Counted from the first letter of the stretch, positions 1-7,138 are shown. The stretch is 20,130 nt of DNA from Anaerolineae bacterium (GCA_003694975.1 RFJH01000140.1:1-20130); one strand, 5' to 3'. Notes: generated by a model not told the origin, from the sequence alone. Numbers and translations: made by a program.

Positions 1-228
1 GCCCAGGCCGTCGGTGGAATCACCCTGCCCGGCGGGATCACCATCTTCACAAGCCTGAACCTTCCGCTCATCCGGCTCATCCTGGGGAAAATCATCGTTG
101 CCATCGTGTGCGTCATCATCGACCTGATTCTGATTTCCGAAATCTTCGGCCTGGGCTGGTTCAAGTGGGTTTCTGCCTGGGAACAAAAGCCGCTAACCGC
201 AGGTGAGGAGGATGATGAGGAATGGTGA
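1..228 (+). CDS. C-terminal part of a small membrane protein, unidentified
   Basis: The reading frame is open from the first base to a TGA, giving the last 75 residues of a protein whose start lies outside the window. The visible part has a glycine-rich stretch (GGITLPGG), then a strongly hydrophobic segment at about residues 21-52 (LILGKIIVAIVCVIIDLI), long enough for one or two membrane passes. It ends in a very acidic tail (EEDDEEW). I do not recognise the family. It lies 78 bases upstream of a response regulator on the same strand, so it could be a membrane partner of that regulator, but no kinase motif is visible in this fragment. The function is unknown. Confidence 0.6.
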   Translation, partial: AQAVGGITLPGGITIFTSLNLPLIRLILGKIIVAIVCVIIDLILISEIFGLGWFKWVSAWEQKPLTAGEEDDEEW

Positions 229-233
229 AGGCG

Positions 234-289
234 GACGACAGACAACGGACGATGGACAACAGACGACGGACGACAGACGACAGACCGCA
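234..289. repeat. Eight tandem copies of a 7-base unit
   Basis: Eight consecutive heptamers fit the consensus GAC-R-A-Y-R in strict register: GACGACA, GACAACG, GACGATG, GACAACA, GACGACG, GACGACA, GACGACA, GACCGCA. The last unit departs from the consensus. The tract fills most of the gap between the membrane-protein stop and the response-regulator start. A 7-base period is not codon-compatible, so it is not a coding repeat. There are no spacers, so it is not CRISPR. Confidence 0.85.
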
Positions 290-294
290 GAAAA

Positions 295-338
295 ACCAAT
301 GAACCAATGCAACCGATGCAACCAATGCAACCAATCAA
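295..338. repeat. Tandem 9-base repeat spanning the response-regulator start
   Basis: About five units of the form ACCAATGCA follow one another (an 8-base first unit, three 9-base units, then a diverged one). Because the unit is three codons long, it encodes the repeated Met-Gln-Pro triplets at the N-terminus of the regulator. It therefore supplies three alternative in-frame ATG codons, at 307, 316 and 325. Confidence 0.8.
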
Positions 339-969
339 ACTTTTGCTCGTGGACGACCAGCGCCTGATGCGCGATGGGCTGCGCACGCTGCTGGAACTGG
401 AAAGTGACCTGCGCGTCGTGGCCGAAGCGGAGAACGGTCGGCAAGCCTTGAATGCCTATGCGCAATATCGCCCTGATGTGGTGCTGATGGATATCCGCAT
501 GCCGGAGATGGACGGCGTGGAGGCCACCCGTCGCATCCTGGCGGAGCATCCGCAGGCCAAAATTATCATCCTGACCACCTTCGATGATGATGAGTACGTC
601 TTTGAGGGACTGCGCGCCGGCGCGCTGGGCTACCTGCTCAAAGATGTCTCCAGCGAGGAACTGGCACAGGCCATCCGCACGGTCGCCGCGGGCGGCGCGC
701 TGATCGAACCGTCCATCGCCCGCAAAGTCCTGGCCGAGTTCAGCCGCCTGCGCCCGACGAAGCCGACCTCCCTGCCGGAGCCGCTCTCGGCGCGCGAACG
801 CGAAATCCTCTCCCTCCTGGCGCAGGGACTGAGCAACCGTCAAATCGCCGCCCGCCTCCACCTCGCCGAAGGGACGGTGAAAAACTATGTCAGCACCATC
901 TTGCAAAAACTGGGGGTCACCGACCGCACCCAGGCCGCCCTCAAAGGGCGCGAACTGGGACTGGTATGA
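307..969 (+). CDS. NarL/FixJ-family response regulator (receiver + LuxR-type HTH)
   Basis: A two-component DNA-binding regulator of 220 residues, the usual length for the family. The receiver domain (about residues 10-130) has the acidic pair D16-D17, the phospho-acceptor D62 in LMDIRMPEMDG, the T90/T91 switch position and K112 in GYLLKD. The C-terminal LuxR-type helix-turn-helix (about 158-215) carries LSAREREILSLLAQGLSNRQ and the recognition helix EGTVKNYVSTIL. The start is ambiguous: ATG codons at 307, 316 and 325 all lie in a 9-base repeat, and no Shine-Dalgarno sequence precedes any of them. The core domain begins at about residue 10. No histidine kinase is visible in the window, so the signal and targets are unknown. 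It converges with the minus-strand gene that ends at 1038. Confidence 0.93.
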   Translation: MQPMQPMQPIKLLLVDDQRLMRDGLRTLLELESDLRVVAEAENGRQALNAYAQYRPDVVLMDIRMPEMDGVEATRRILAEHPQAKIIILTTFDDDEYVFEGLRAGALGYLLKDVSSEELAQAIRTVAAGGALIEPSIARKVLAEFSRLRPTKPTSLPEPLSAREREILSLLAQGLSNRQIAARLHLAEGTVKNYVSTILQKLGVTDRTQAALKGRELGLV

Positions 970-1037
970 TTACACTCAACTAGCGCGGCAATAGGGAAAT
1001 CTGGTCAAGCGCAGCCAACGCAATCAAAACCGAAGTG

Positions 1038-1292
1038 TCACTCACGCATGGCATAGTTCAGGTCATCCTGGAGGTCTTGTTCGGTGTACTGGCGGGGGAT
1101 GCCGCGTTTCCCCAGCAGAAGGCTGAATTCCAGACGAGACATCCCGGCCAGTTCGCAGGCTTTGCTAAAAGGCAGGATACCCTGCGCGTAGAGCAGGACT
1201 GCCAGTTCGGTTTTCAGCCGCTGGGCGCGTTCCTGGGGAGGAATGCGCATGGCCTCCAGGACAGTATCAGGGATATCGAGAAGCAAAGACAT
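1038..1292 (-). CDS. UPF0175 family small protein (possible orphan antitoxin-like)
   Basis: An 84-residue protein resembling the UPF0175 family (PF03683): an N-terminal helical part rich in charged residues, then the family-like FSKACELAGMSRLEF segment and a GKRGIP turn, ending in an acidic tail. Some members of this family lie next to PIN-type toxins and are treated as antitoxin-like. Here no toxin gene follows, because the next gene is the convergent response regulator. The ATG is supported by AGGAAGGTGAG a few bases upstream. It lies 82 bases after yabN on the same strand and may be the last gene of that transcript. The function is unproven. Confidence 0.72.
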   Translation of the reverse strand: MSLLLDIPDTVLEAMRIPPQERAQRLKTELAVLLYAQGILPFSKACELAGMSRLEFSLLLGKRGIPRQYTEQDLQDDLNYAMRE

Positions 1293-1374
1293 AACTCACC
1301 TTCCTCTTCATCGATAAGGTTATACACGCATTGAGTAACGATAGAGGGAGGAAAGTCAAACGTCTGCTCTGCCA

Positions 1375-2835
1375 TCAAGAGCCAGGCTTTCTCTTCGCCT
1401 CCTGCCAGAGGGCTTCCATTTCATCCAGCGTCAGGTCGGAGAGGCGCTTCCCCTGCTGTTGGGCGCCGCGCTCGATGTAGGCGAAGCGCGCTTTGAAGCG
1501 CGCGTTGGCCTCCCGCAGCGCCGACTCGGCATCCACCCCCTTCCACCGCGCCAGATTGACCAGGGCGAAGAGCAAATCCCCGATCTCGGCTGCCAGTGCG
1601 TCGCCGTCCTCCGCCTGCTGTACTTCGCGAATCTCCTCCGCAATTTTCTCCAACACTCCCCCGATCTCTGGCCAGTCGAACCCAACACGGGCAGCGCGAG
1701 CCTGATACTCTTGCGCCTGCGTGAGCGCCGGTAGCGCCAACGGGACGCCGTCCAGCAACCCCTTCTCCGCTGCCTCGCCGTTTGCCTCGCGCTCGGCCTC
1801 TTTCAATTTCTCCCAGTTCAACAGGACCCGATCTACATCTTTCACTTCCAGGTCGCCGAAGACGTGCGGGTGACGGCGCACGATCTTGGCGTGGATATCC
1901 CGCAAGACATCGCTCATGGTGAAAGCCCCCTCCTCACCGGCAATCTGCGCCTGCAAGACGATTTGCAACAACAAATCGCCGAACTCCTCCCGCATCGCCG
2001 CCTCGTCCTCGCGGTCAATCGCCGTCAGCGCCTCGTAGGCTTCCTCCAGCAAATGCGTCCGCAGGGATTGGTGAGTCTGCTGACGGTCCCAGGGGCAGCC
2101 GTCTGGCGCGCGCAGGTGCGCCACAATCTCCTGGAAGGCCTCGAACGAGGTCCCCTCTCCCAGCGGCGGGAGATAGAGACAGGTCAGGAAGCCAATGTGC
2201 TCACTACGGTCAATTTCGTAGAGAGAGAGGTCTTCCACGCGCTCTTCCGATGTCCCTGCAGCGTGGACCAGGCGCACCGGATGCTCATCGGGGTAGAGCG
2301 CGCCGAGCGTCATCTTGACCTCGGCGGCCACCAGGCGCGAATCGATTTGGGCAATCAGCGCGGGCACGTCCGGTGGAAAAGGCGGGACGTGCGCCATGCT
2401 CAATTCCAGCGCGTCCACCAGGGCGGTGTGGGGGTACGGGTCCACGCCCAGGGCAGAGAAGACCGGCTCCAGGAAGGAGAGTCCCTCCACGAGACGGAAC
2501 GAAAGCCCCTCGTCCCGCGCGCGGCGGGCGATCTCCGGGCCGGTCGCCTCGGCGATGAACGGGTGTCCGGGCACGGCGTAGATCACGCCCTGGGGGCGGC
2601 GTCCCAGTTCCAGAACGCGGGTCACGATGGCTTCGTAGACCTTCTCGAAGGATTCGCCCCTCTCGTAGAGGTCATCGAACGAGTGAATCGTGATGCCGGT
2701 GGGGAAGCCCGCCACGGTCGGATGTCGACGTGTGCGCAGATAGACCTCCGAAGCACCGGAGAGCACAGCCCAGGCTTCGCGCGTCAGGAGTTTTGGATCG
2801 CCGGGGCCGAGGCCGAGGAGGGTAATACCGGGCAT
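1375..2835 (-). CDS. yabN: Tetrapyrrole methylase-MazG fusion (YabN-like NTP pyrophosphohydrolase)
   Basis: A 486-residue fusion. Residues 1-220 are a tetrapyrrole (corrin/porphyrin) methylase-like domain with the N-terminal GLGPGD loop (8-13) and a VPGHP motif (about 89-92). Residues 228-482 are two MazG nucleotide pyrophosphohydrolase repeats. Both repeats keep the metal-binding EExxE and ExxD signature: E264, E265, E268, E284, D287 in the first, and E400, E401, E404, E417, D420 in the second. The order matches Bacillus YabN. MazG domains hydrolyse NTPs to NMP and pyrophosphate, probably as house-cleaning; the methylase substrate is unknown. I chose the ATG at 2835 because AAGGAGA lies 7 bases upstream and the protein then starts MPGITLLGLG. 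A longer in-frame extension to 2883 would run back into the terminator-like hairpin. Confidence 0.92.
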   Translation of the reverse strand: MPGITLLGLGPGDPKLLTREAWAVLSGASEVYLRTRRHPTVAGFPTGITIHSFDDLYERGESFEKVYEAIVTRVLELGRRPQGVIYAVPGHPFIAEATGPEIARRARDEGLSFRLVEGLSFLEPVFSALGVDPYPHTALVDALELSMAHVPPFPPDVPALIAQIDSRLVAAEVKMTLGALYPDEHPVRLVHAAGTSEERVEDLSLYEIDRSEHIGFLTCLYLPPLGEGTSFEAFQEIVAHLRAPDGCPWDRQQTHQSLRTHLLEEAYEALTAIDREDEAAMREEFGDLLLQIVLQAQIAGEEGAFTMSDVLRDIHAKIVRRHPHVFGDLEVKDVDRVLLNWEKLKEAEREANGEAAEKGLLDGVPLALPALTQAQEYQARAARVGFDWPEIGGVLEKIAEEIREVQQAEDGDALAAEIGDLLFALVNLARWKGVDAESALREANARFKARFAYIERGAQQQGKRLSDLTLDEMEALWQEAKRKPGS

Positions 2836-2842
2836 ACGAGTT

Positions 2843-2887
2843 CTCCTTAAAAGCAAACGCAATGCGTGGCTCTCGGAGAGCACGCAT
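2843..2887 (-). terminator. Terminator-like hairpin after rpsI
   Basis: Reading the minus strand, ATGCGTG pairs with CACGCAT (7 bp). Inside, a CTCT/AGAG-type stem continues with one bulged base and a tiny loop. A T-rich run (TGCGTTTGCTTTT) follows the hairpin. It starts 24 bases after the rpsI stop, so it plausibly ends the ribosomal cluster. The yabN ribosome-binding site begins directly after it, so read-through may feed yabN. The T run is interrupted, so the strength is uncertain. Confidence 0.55.
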
Positions 2888-2911
2888 CACGCTGCCGGAA
2901 CGAAAAGGGGA

Positions 2912-3307
2912 CTAACGCTTGGTGTAGGTCGGGGCCTTGCGGGCGCGTTTGAGGCCGGGTTTCTTGCGTTCCTTGATGCGCGGGTCGCGCGTCAGCAGAC
3001 CGCGTTTGCGCAGGGAGGAAGTCCAATCCGGGTTGATTTTCACCAGGGCGCGCGCCAGACCGAGGCGCACGGCGTCCCGTTGACCGGTCACGCCGCCACC
3101 CTTCACCAACACGGTCACATCATATTGTGAACGATCCAGCCCAACTGCCTCAAAGGGCGTCAGAATGGTCTCCGCATCGCCCAGGCGCGTGAAATACTGC
3201 TCCAACTCTTTCTCGTTGACGATGAACTTACCCGAGCCACTCATCACGCGCACGCGTGCCGTGCTCTCTTTGCGGCGTCCGACGCCTTCATAATATTGAA
3301 TGGACAT
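2912..3307 (-). CDS. rpsI: 30S ribosomal protein S9
   Basis: A 131-residue S9, typical in length. It opens with YYEGVGRRKESTARVRV, the conserved N-terminal signature. GGGVTGQRDAVRLGLARAL sits in the middle. The basic C-terminal tail ends RKAPTYTKR, the end that reaches the P-site tRNA in known ribosomes. It follows rplM after 19 bases, the common L13-S9 pair. AAGGAG lies about 12 bases ahead of the ATG, a longer spacing than usual. It is the last ribosomal gene of the cluster, with a terminator-like hairpin just downstream. Confidence 0.97.
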   Translation of the reverse strand: MSIQYYEGVGRRKESTARVRVMSGSGKFIVNEKELEQYFTRLGDAETILTPFEAVGLDRSQYDVTVLVKGGGVTGQRDAVRLGLARALVKINPDWTSSLRKRGLLTRDPRIKERKKPGLKRARKAPTYTKR

Positions 3308-3326
3308 GAGCGCTTCTCACTCCTTC

Positions 3327-3773
3327 TTATGCCAGAGGTTCCGGATTCTGTGCCTGATGCGGGTGATCTGGGCCGGCGTACACTTTCAGACGCTTCAGCA
3401 GCCGTCGTCCCAGGCGATTATGAGGCAACATCCCCCACACCGCCGTGCGAATCACCCGCTCGGGGAATTTCGCCAGTTGGTCGCGCAGCGAAATGGCCTT
3501 CAGGCCGCCCGGATATCCGGAATGGCGATAATAAATCTTCGAATCCAGTTTGCTGCGCGTCTTCGTACCGGTCACTTTGATGCGCTCGGCGTTGACCACG
3601 ATGACGTAATCGCCCATTTCCACGCCGGGCGTGAAGGTCGGTTTATGTTTCCCCAGCAACACCGCGGCGATCCTGGACGCCAGCCGGCCCAGGGTCTGGC
3701 CGTTGGCGTCCACCACATACCATTTGCGCTGGATTTCGCTTGCTTTCGGATAATATGTCTTTTGCACGGTCAT
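3327..3773 (-). CDS. rplM: 50S ribosomal protein L13
   Basis: L13 of 148 residues, an early-assembling large-subunit protein that binds 23S rRNA. Conserved segments are WYVVDANGQTLGRLAS, GDYVIVVNAERI, YYRHSGYPGG and GMLPHNRLGR, ending with KVYAGPDHPHQAQ. The start is uncertain. GTG (3776) and ATG (3773) are adjacent, but the GGAG at 3776-3779 sits only 2 bases from that ATG. It is 8 bases from a later GTG at 3767, which would give a protein beginning (M)QKTYYPK. I list the ATG. The gene lies 15 bases after the truA stop and is followed by rpsI. Confidence 0.95.
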   Translation of the reverse strand: MTVQKTYYPKASEIQRKWYVVDANGQTLGRLASRIAAVLLGKHKPTFTPGVEMGDYVIVVNAERIKVTGTKTRSKLDSKIYYRHSGYPGGLKAISLRDQLAKFPERVIRTAVWGMLPHNRLGRRLLKRLKVYAGPDHPHQAQNPEPLA

Positions 3774-3788
3774 CACTCCAAATCTAGA

Positions 3789-4574
3789 CTAACGGTCACT
3801 CGCCTGACCAACGGAGGGCGGATAAACGACTTCGACCAGCGTCAACCCGCAGGCCGGAGCCAGTCCACCGCCCAGGCCTTTTTCGGAGCGCTCCCGGACC
3901 CGGGCCGGGTCGGCCAGCGCCCGGGCAATGGACTCCGCCGGAAGGCGTCCCTGCGCCACCGCCACCTGGGCGGCGACCATCCGACGCACCATGTGGTAGA
4001 GGAACGCATCGGCCTGTATCTCGAACCACCATTCGTCCTCGTGGCATTCCCAGGAGGCGTGATGGACGGTGCGCACCGTGCTCCCCTGTGGACGGGTAGG
4101 AGAGCCAAAAGCCGCGAAATCGTGCTGTCCCTCCCAGAGGGGAGCGAGCGCCCTCAGGCGTTCCCCATCCACCGGCGGCCAGACCCGCCAGGCAAAGCGT
4201 TCGCGCAGCGGATCGCGCACCTCGCGGCAGAACAGGCGGTAGCGGTAACGACGGGCAATAGCATCAAAGCGAGGATGAAACTCAGACGACGTCATCTTCA
4301 CCTGCCAGACGGCCAGGTCTGGCGGAAGATTGGCATTGAGAGCACGGAGCAGATCTTCCGGCGAATGGCGCCATTCGAGGTCGAAGGCGGCCACCTGACC
4401 GGTCGCGTGGACTCCCGAGTCCGTGCGCCCGGCCATCATCACCGCGCGCCCTGCCCAGCCGAGATGGCGCAGCGCGCGTTCGAGTTCGCCCTGCACCGTC
4501 CGCGCCCTCGCCTGTCGTTGACTACCGGCGAAGTCGGTGCCGTCGTAGGCAAGAATAACCTGGTAACGTGCCAT
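3789..4574 (-). CDS. truA: tRNA pseudouridine synthase A (positions 38-40)
   Basis: TruA isomerises uridines 38-40 in the tRNA anticodon stem-loop. At 261 residues it has the family's usual length. The catalytic aspartate is D52 in GRTDSGVHA. Other family blocks are YDGTDF near the N-terminus, LPPDLAVW, FHPRFDAIARRYRYR, and FLYHMVRRMVA near the C-terminus. The ATG at 4574 gives the standard MARYQVILAYDG start; a TTG two codons upstream is less likely. It sits between rplQ and rplM, a common bacterial arrangement. Its weak GGTGG ribosome-binding sequence falls inside a stem predicted in the spacer upstream, so translation may be controlled by RNA structure. Confidence 0.95.
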   Translation of the reverse strand: MARYQVILAYDGTDFAGSQRQARARTVQGELERALRHLGWAGRAVMMAGRTDSGVHATGQVAAFDLEWRHSPEDLLRALNANLPPDLAVWQVKMTSSEFHPRFDAIARRYRYRLFCREVRDPLRERFAWRVWPPVDGERLRALAPLWEGQHDFAAFGSPTRPQGSTVRTVHHASWECHEDEWWFEIQADAFLYHMVRRMVAAQVAVAQGRLPAESIARALADPARVRERSEKGLGGGLAPACGLTLVEVVYPPSVGQASDR

Positions 4575-4578
4575 CCAC

Positions 4579-4632
4579 AAGCCACCGTTGCTGCCTATCG
4601 CTCATCAGCGGGCAGCCATCAGGAGGCGGCTT
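4579..4632 (-). promoter_or_regulatory. Structured rplQ-truA spacer covering the truA RBS
   Basis: On the transcript, AAGCCGCC (beginning in the last two bases of the rplQ stop) pairs with GGUGGCUU (8 bp, one G-U). Inside, GCUGCC pairs with GGCAGC (6 bp), and CGCU pairs with AGCG (4 bp) around a GAUG loop, with an AUA bulge. The outer 3' arm contains the only Shine-Dalgarno-like sequence of truA. Pairing was worked out by hand; no folding energy was computed. Confidence 0.5.
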
Positions 4633-5008
4633 ATTCCACCAACTCGATCAAAACCATCTCAGCGGCATCGCCCAAACGAGGGCCGAGTTTCACCACGCGG
4701 GTGTACCCACCGGGCCGGTCGGCAAAACGCGGCGCGATATCCTCGAACAACTTGCGGACCACCGTCTTATCACCGCCCAGGCGGGCTGCCACCAGGCGAC
4801 GCGCGTGCACCTGCTGCGGGGTCTCCGCCTCGAGGCTGTTACGCGCCATCGTGATCAGGCGCTCCGCCTCGCCGCGAATGGCCGCCGCCTTTGCGCGCGT
4901 GGTCTTAATCCGCTCATGGGTAAATAACTGCTTGATCAGCGTGCGACGCAACGCCGTGCGTGCACCTTTACTACGACTAAGTTTGTACCCTGCTACCCGA
5001 TGTCGCAT
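4631..5008 (-). CDS. rplQ: 50S ribosomal protein L17
   Basis: L17 of 125 residues. It starts MRHRVAGYKLSRSKGARTA and continues with LRRTLIKQLFTHERIKTTRA and AERLITMAR, the diagnostic N-terminal half of the family. The C-terminal half ends GGYTRVVKLGPRLGDAAEMV followed by LIELVE, also typical. It contacts 23S rRNA near the peptide exit region. It follows rpoA after 18 bases, as at the end of the classical alpha operon, and its stop codon is built into the structured spacer ahead of truA. Confidence 0.97.
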   Translation of the reverse strand: MRHRVAGYKLSRSKGARTALRRTLIKQLFTHERIKTTRAKAAAIRGEAERLITMARNSLEAETPQQVHARRLVAARLGGDKTVVRKLFEDIAPRFADRPGGYTRVVKLGPRLGDAAEMVLIELVE

Positions 5009-5026
5009 CTCTGATTACTCCGCGTC

Positions 5027-5989
5027 TCAATTTTCTTCTTCTTCGGCGGGCAAGAAGCCTTTTTCACGCATCTTCTGCCGCAATTCTTGCAGGCTCTTCT
5101 CGCCAAAGTTACGAATGGACATGATTGCCTGATCGCCCTTTTCCAGCAACTCCAACACATCTCCGACGGTCGAAATGCCGGTGCGCTTCAATGAATTGAA
5201 GACACGTACCGAGAGGTCAAGAGCCTCCACCGGTGTATCGGCCACTTCGCTTGCCAGGCGGCTTTTCGGGGCTTCGGCCTCCAGGGGGGCTGCCAGGGTC
5301 TCTTCGCTCACACCGGCGATATAGCGGAAATGGTCAATCAGAATCTTGGCTGCCGTGCTGAGAGCGCGCTCCGGGGTACAGGTGCCATCCGTCCAGACCT
5401 CCACAGCGAGGCGGTCGTAGTTCGTGCTTTGTCCCACGCGCGCCGAAGAGACCTCCCAATTCACGCGTCGCACAGGGCTAAAGATGGCATCCACCGGCAA
5501 TTCACCAATCGGCAGGTGCCCGCTGCGCTCATTGGCCGGCAAATACCCTCGACCACGCTCCACGGTGAATTCGATATCCAGTTTGGTGTTGGGGTCATCC
5601 ACCGTGAACAGGTACAGGTCGGGATTGACGATCTCAATCTCCGGCGGACAGATGATATCCGCCGCCGTGACTACACCCTCGCCACGTACCTCCAGATGCA
5701 TGCGCGTGGTGTCCACACCATCCAGTTTCATGCGCAACTGCTTCACCTGCAACATAATCTGGATGACGTCTTCACGCACACCGGGCACGTCGCTGAACTC
5801 ATGCAGTACATCCGCGATGCGCATAGAGGTCACCGCTGCTCCCTCCAGCGAAGACAGGAGCACGCGCCGCAACGCATTGCCTAAAGTGACCCCATATCCC
5901 CGCTCCAGGGGACTGATGATAAATTTGCCATAATTTCGAGCCTCGACCTCTCGCTCGATTTTTGGCATGACCATACGCGTGATACCCAT
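5027..5989 (-). CDS. rpoA: DNA-directed RNA polymerase subunit alpha
   Basis: A 320-residue alpha subunit. The N-terminal dimerisation and assembly domain (about 1-235) contains PLERGYGVTLGNALRRVLLS near residues 27-46 and the conserved SPVRRVNWEV block. A linker of about 20 residues leads to the C-terminal domain from about residue 250. There LSVRVFNSLK aligns with the DNA-binding determinant of E. coli; R262, N265 and K268 match R265, N268 and K271. NFGEKSL follows. UP-element recognition is therefore probably intact. The tail is acidic (EEEEN). The ATG follows GGAGAGGTGG. The 62-base gap from rpsD can form a modest GUGGUC/GGCCAC stem. Confidence 0.98.
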   Translation of the reverse strand: MGITRMVMPKIEREVEARNYGKFIISPLERGYGVTLGNALRRVLLSSLEGAAVTSMRIADVLHEFSDVPGVREDVIQIMLQVKQLRMKLDGVDTTRMHLEVRGEGVVTAADIICPPEIEIVNPDLYLFTVDDPNTKLDIEFTVERGRGYLPANERSGHLPIGELPVDAIFSPVRRVNWEVSSARVGQSTNYDRLAVEVWTDGTCTPERALSTAAKILIDHFRYIAGVSEETLAAPLEAEAPKSRLASEVADTPVEALDLSVRVFNSLKRTGISTVGDVLELLEKGDQAIMSIRNFGEKSLQELRQKMREKGFLPAEEEEN

Positions 5990-6051
5990 TATGGTCCACC
6001 TCTCCTACAAAGAACCGGGTGGCCTTCGCCCAGCGCCGACCACACCCCTGA

Positions 6052-6693
6052 TTACCGCGAGTAATACTCCACAATCAATTGCTCGTTCAAGAAACCTTCG
6101 ATCTCAGATCGCTCAGGCAATCGCAGCACAGAGGCAGTCAGGTTCTTGACGTCGCGTTCCAGCCAGGCGGGCGCGGTACGCGCCTCGGCCAGCGAGGGTA
6201 ATTCCTTGAAATACGGCAGTTTGCGCGAGCCCTCGCGCACGGCGATCTGATCGCCAACCTTCAAAATCATGGAGGGGATATCCGTGCGCCGGCCGTTGAC
6301 CGTGAAATGACCATGAGTGACCAACTGCCGCGCATGAGCACGACTTGTGGCAAATCCCAGGCGATAAATCACGTTATCCAGGCGGGATTCGAGAATCTGC
6401 AACAGGTTCAACCCTGTCAAGCCACGGCGCTTCAATGCCATACGATAGTAACGGCGGAACTGCCGTTCCAGCACGCCGTACACCCGACGGGCACGTTGCT
6501 TGGCACGCAACTGACGAGCATAATCCGACTCACGACGAGAGCGCATCCGGCTGGCCGCGCGGCCATGCTGACCGGGCGCATAATCCCGCTTCTCAAATGA
6601 ACACTTTGGGGAAAAACAACGTTCCCCTTTCAAAAACAACTTTTCGCCTTCACGTCGGCACAGTTTGCAAACCGGCCCAATATATCTTGCCAT
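6052..6693 (-). CDS. rpsD: 30S ribosomal protein S4, zinc-binding form
   Basis: S4 (213 residues) nucleates 30S assembly on 16S rRNA. The N-terminus has four cysteines at 9, 12, 26 and 31 (CxxC, 13 residues, C, 4 residues, C), the zinc-binding variant also found in Thermus. Next comes DYAPGQHG, then the S4 RNA-binding fold around LESRLDNVIYRLGFATSRAH and ARQLVTHGHFTVNG. The tail is LNEQLIVEYYSR. In E. coli this protein represses the alpha operon. It lies between rpsK (21 bases upstream) and rpoA in the same order, so that role is possible, but I did not see the E. coli target structure. Confidence 0.98.
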   Translation of the reverse strand: MARYIGPVCKLCRREGEKLFLKGERCFSPKCSFEKRDYAPGQHGRAASRMRSRRESDYARQLRAKQRARRVYGVLERQFRRYYRMALKRRGLTGLNLLQILESRLDNVIYRLGFATSRAHARQLVTHGHFTVNGRRTDIPSMILKVGDQIAVREGSRKLPYFKELPSLAEARTAPAWLERDVKNLTASVLRLPERSEIEGFLNEQLIVEYYSR

Positions 6694-6714
6694 ACTGTTC
6701 TACCTCACAGGAAA

Positions 6715-7116
6715 TTAGACACGACGCTTCTTTGGAGGCCGACAGCCGTTGTGCGGTACAGGAGTCACATCGGCAATCGAGCGCACTTTCAGTCCCATCG
6801 CCTGAATGGCGCGAATAGCGTTCTCACGCCCGGGGCCAGGCCCCTTGACGAAAACATCCACCTCTTGCACACCTAGCGCCTGAGCGGCCTTGACAGCCTG
6901 TTCCGCCGCCAGACGCGCCGCGAACGGCGTGCTCTTCCGAGAGCCTTTAAAGCCGGCAGAACCTGCACTGCTCCAGGCCACCGTGTTGCCCTGGTGGTCG
7001 GTCACAGTAATAATCGTATTGTTAAACGAAGCAAAAATATGAATCTGCGCAGAAGATAGTGTGCGCTTGGGCTTCTTTGCGCCGCTACGGCGCGAGGAAC
7101 GGACACTTCTGGCCAT
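6715..7116 (-). CDS. rpsK: 30S ribosomal protein S11
   Basis: S11 of 133 residues, part of the platform of the small subunit near the mRNA exit. Recognisable blocks are IHIFASFNNTIITVTDHQGN, GFKGSRKSTPFAARLAAE, VDVFVKGPGPGRENAIRAIQ and the nearly invariant end DVTPVPHNGCRPPKKRRV. The N-terminus is basic and probably flexible. The ATG is preceded by GAGG at short spacing. It sits 22 bases after rpsM, as in the classical alpha operon. Confidence 0.98.
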   Translation of the reverse strand: MARSVRSSRRSGAKKPKRTLSSAQIHIFASFNNTIITVTDHQGNTVAWSSAGSAGFKGSRKSTPFAARLAAEQAVKAAQALGVQEVDVFVKGPGPGRENAIRAIQAMGLKVRSIADVTPVPHNGCRPPKKRRV

Positions 7117-7138
7117 AGAACCTCACTACACTCCTGGA

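Noticed and set aside
234..338. Repeat tracts considered as a CRISPR array
   Set aside because: Units of 7 and 9 bases are directly contiguous, with no spacers and no cas genes nearby.
212..367. Small frame on the plus strand beginning at ATG 212 and crossing both repeat tracts
   Set aside because: Its peptide is only translated repeat (Q-T-T-D-D and N-Q-C), it overlaps the end of the upstream gene and the start of the regulator, and its GAGGAG is too close to the ATG.
1864..2850. Open frame of about 328 codons on the plus strand, opposite yabN
   Set aside because: It is a shadow of the yabN methylase and MazG domains, whose catalytic motifs are on the minus strand.
3300..5132. Open frame of about 610 codons on the plus strand
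   Set aside because: It is antisense to rpsI, rplM, truA, rplQ and the end of rpoA, all strongly identified. The translation is low-complexity and has no family character. Long antisense frames are expected in GC-rich genes.
5990..6051. Possible regulatory hairpin ahead of rpoA (GUGGUC/GGCCAC)
   Set aside because: Only a 6-8 bp stem with a bulge and a 13-base loop. It is plausible by chance in a GC-rich 62-base gap and does not cover the rpoA ribosome-binding site.
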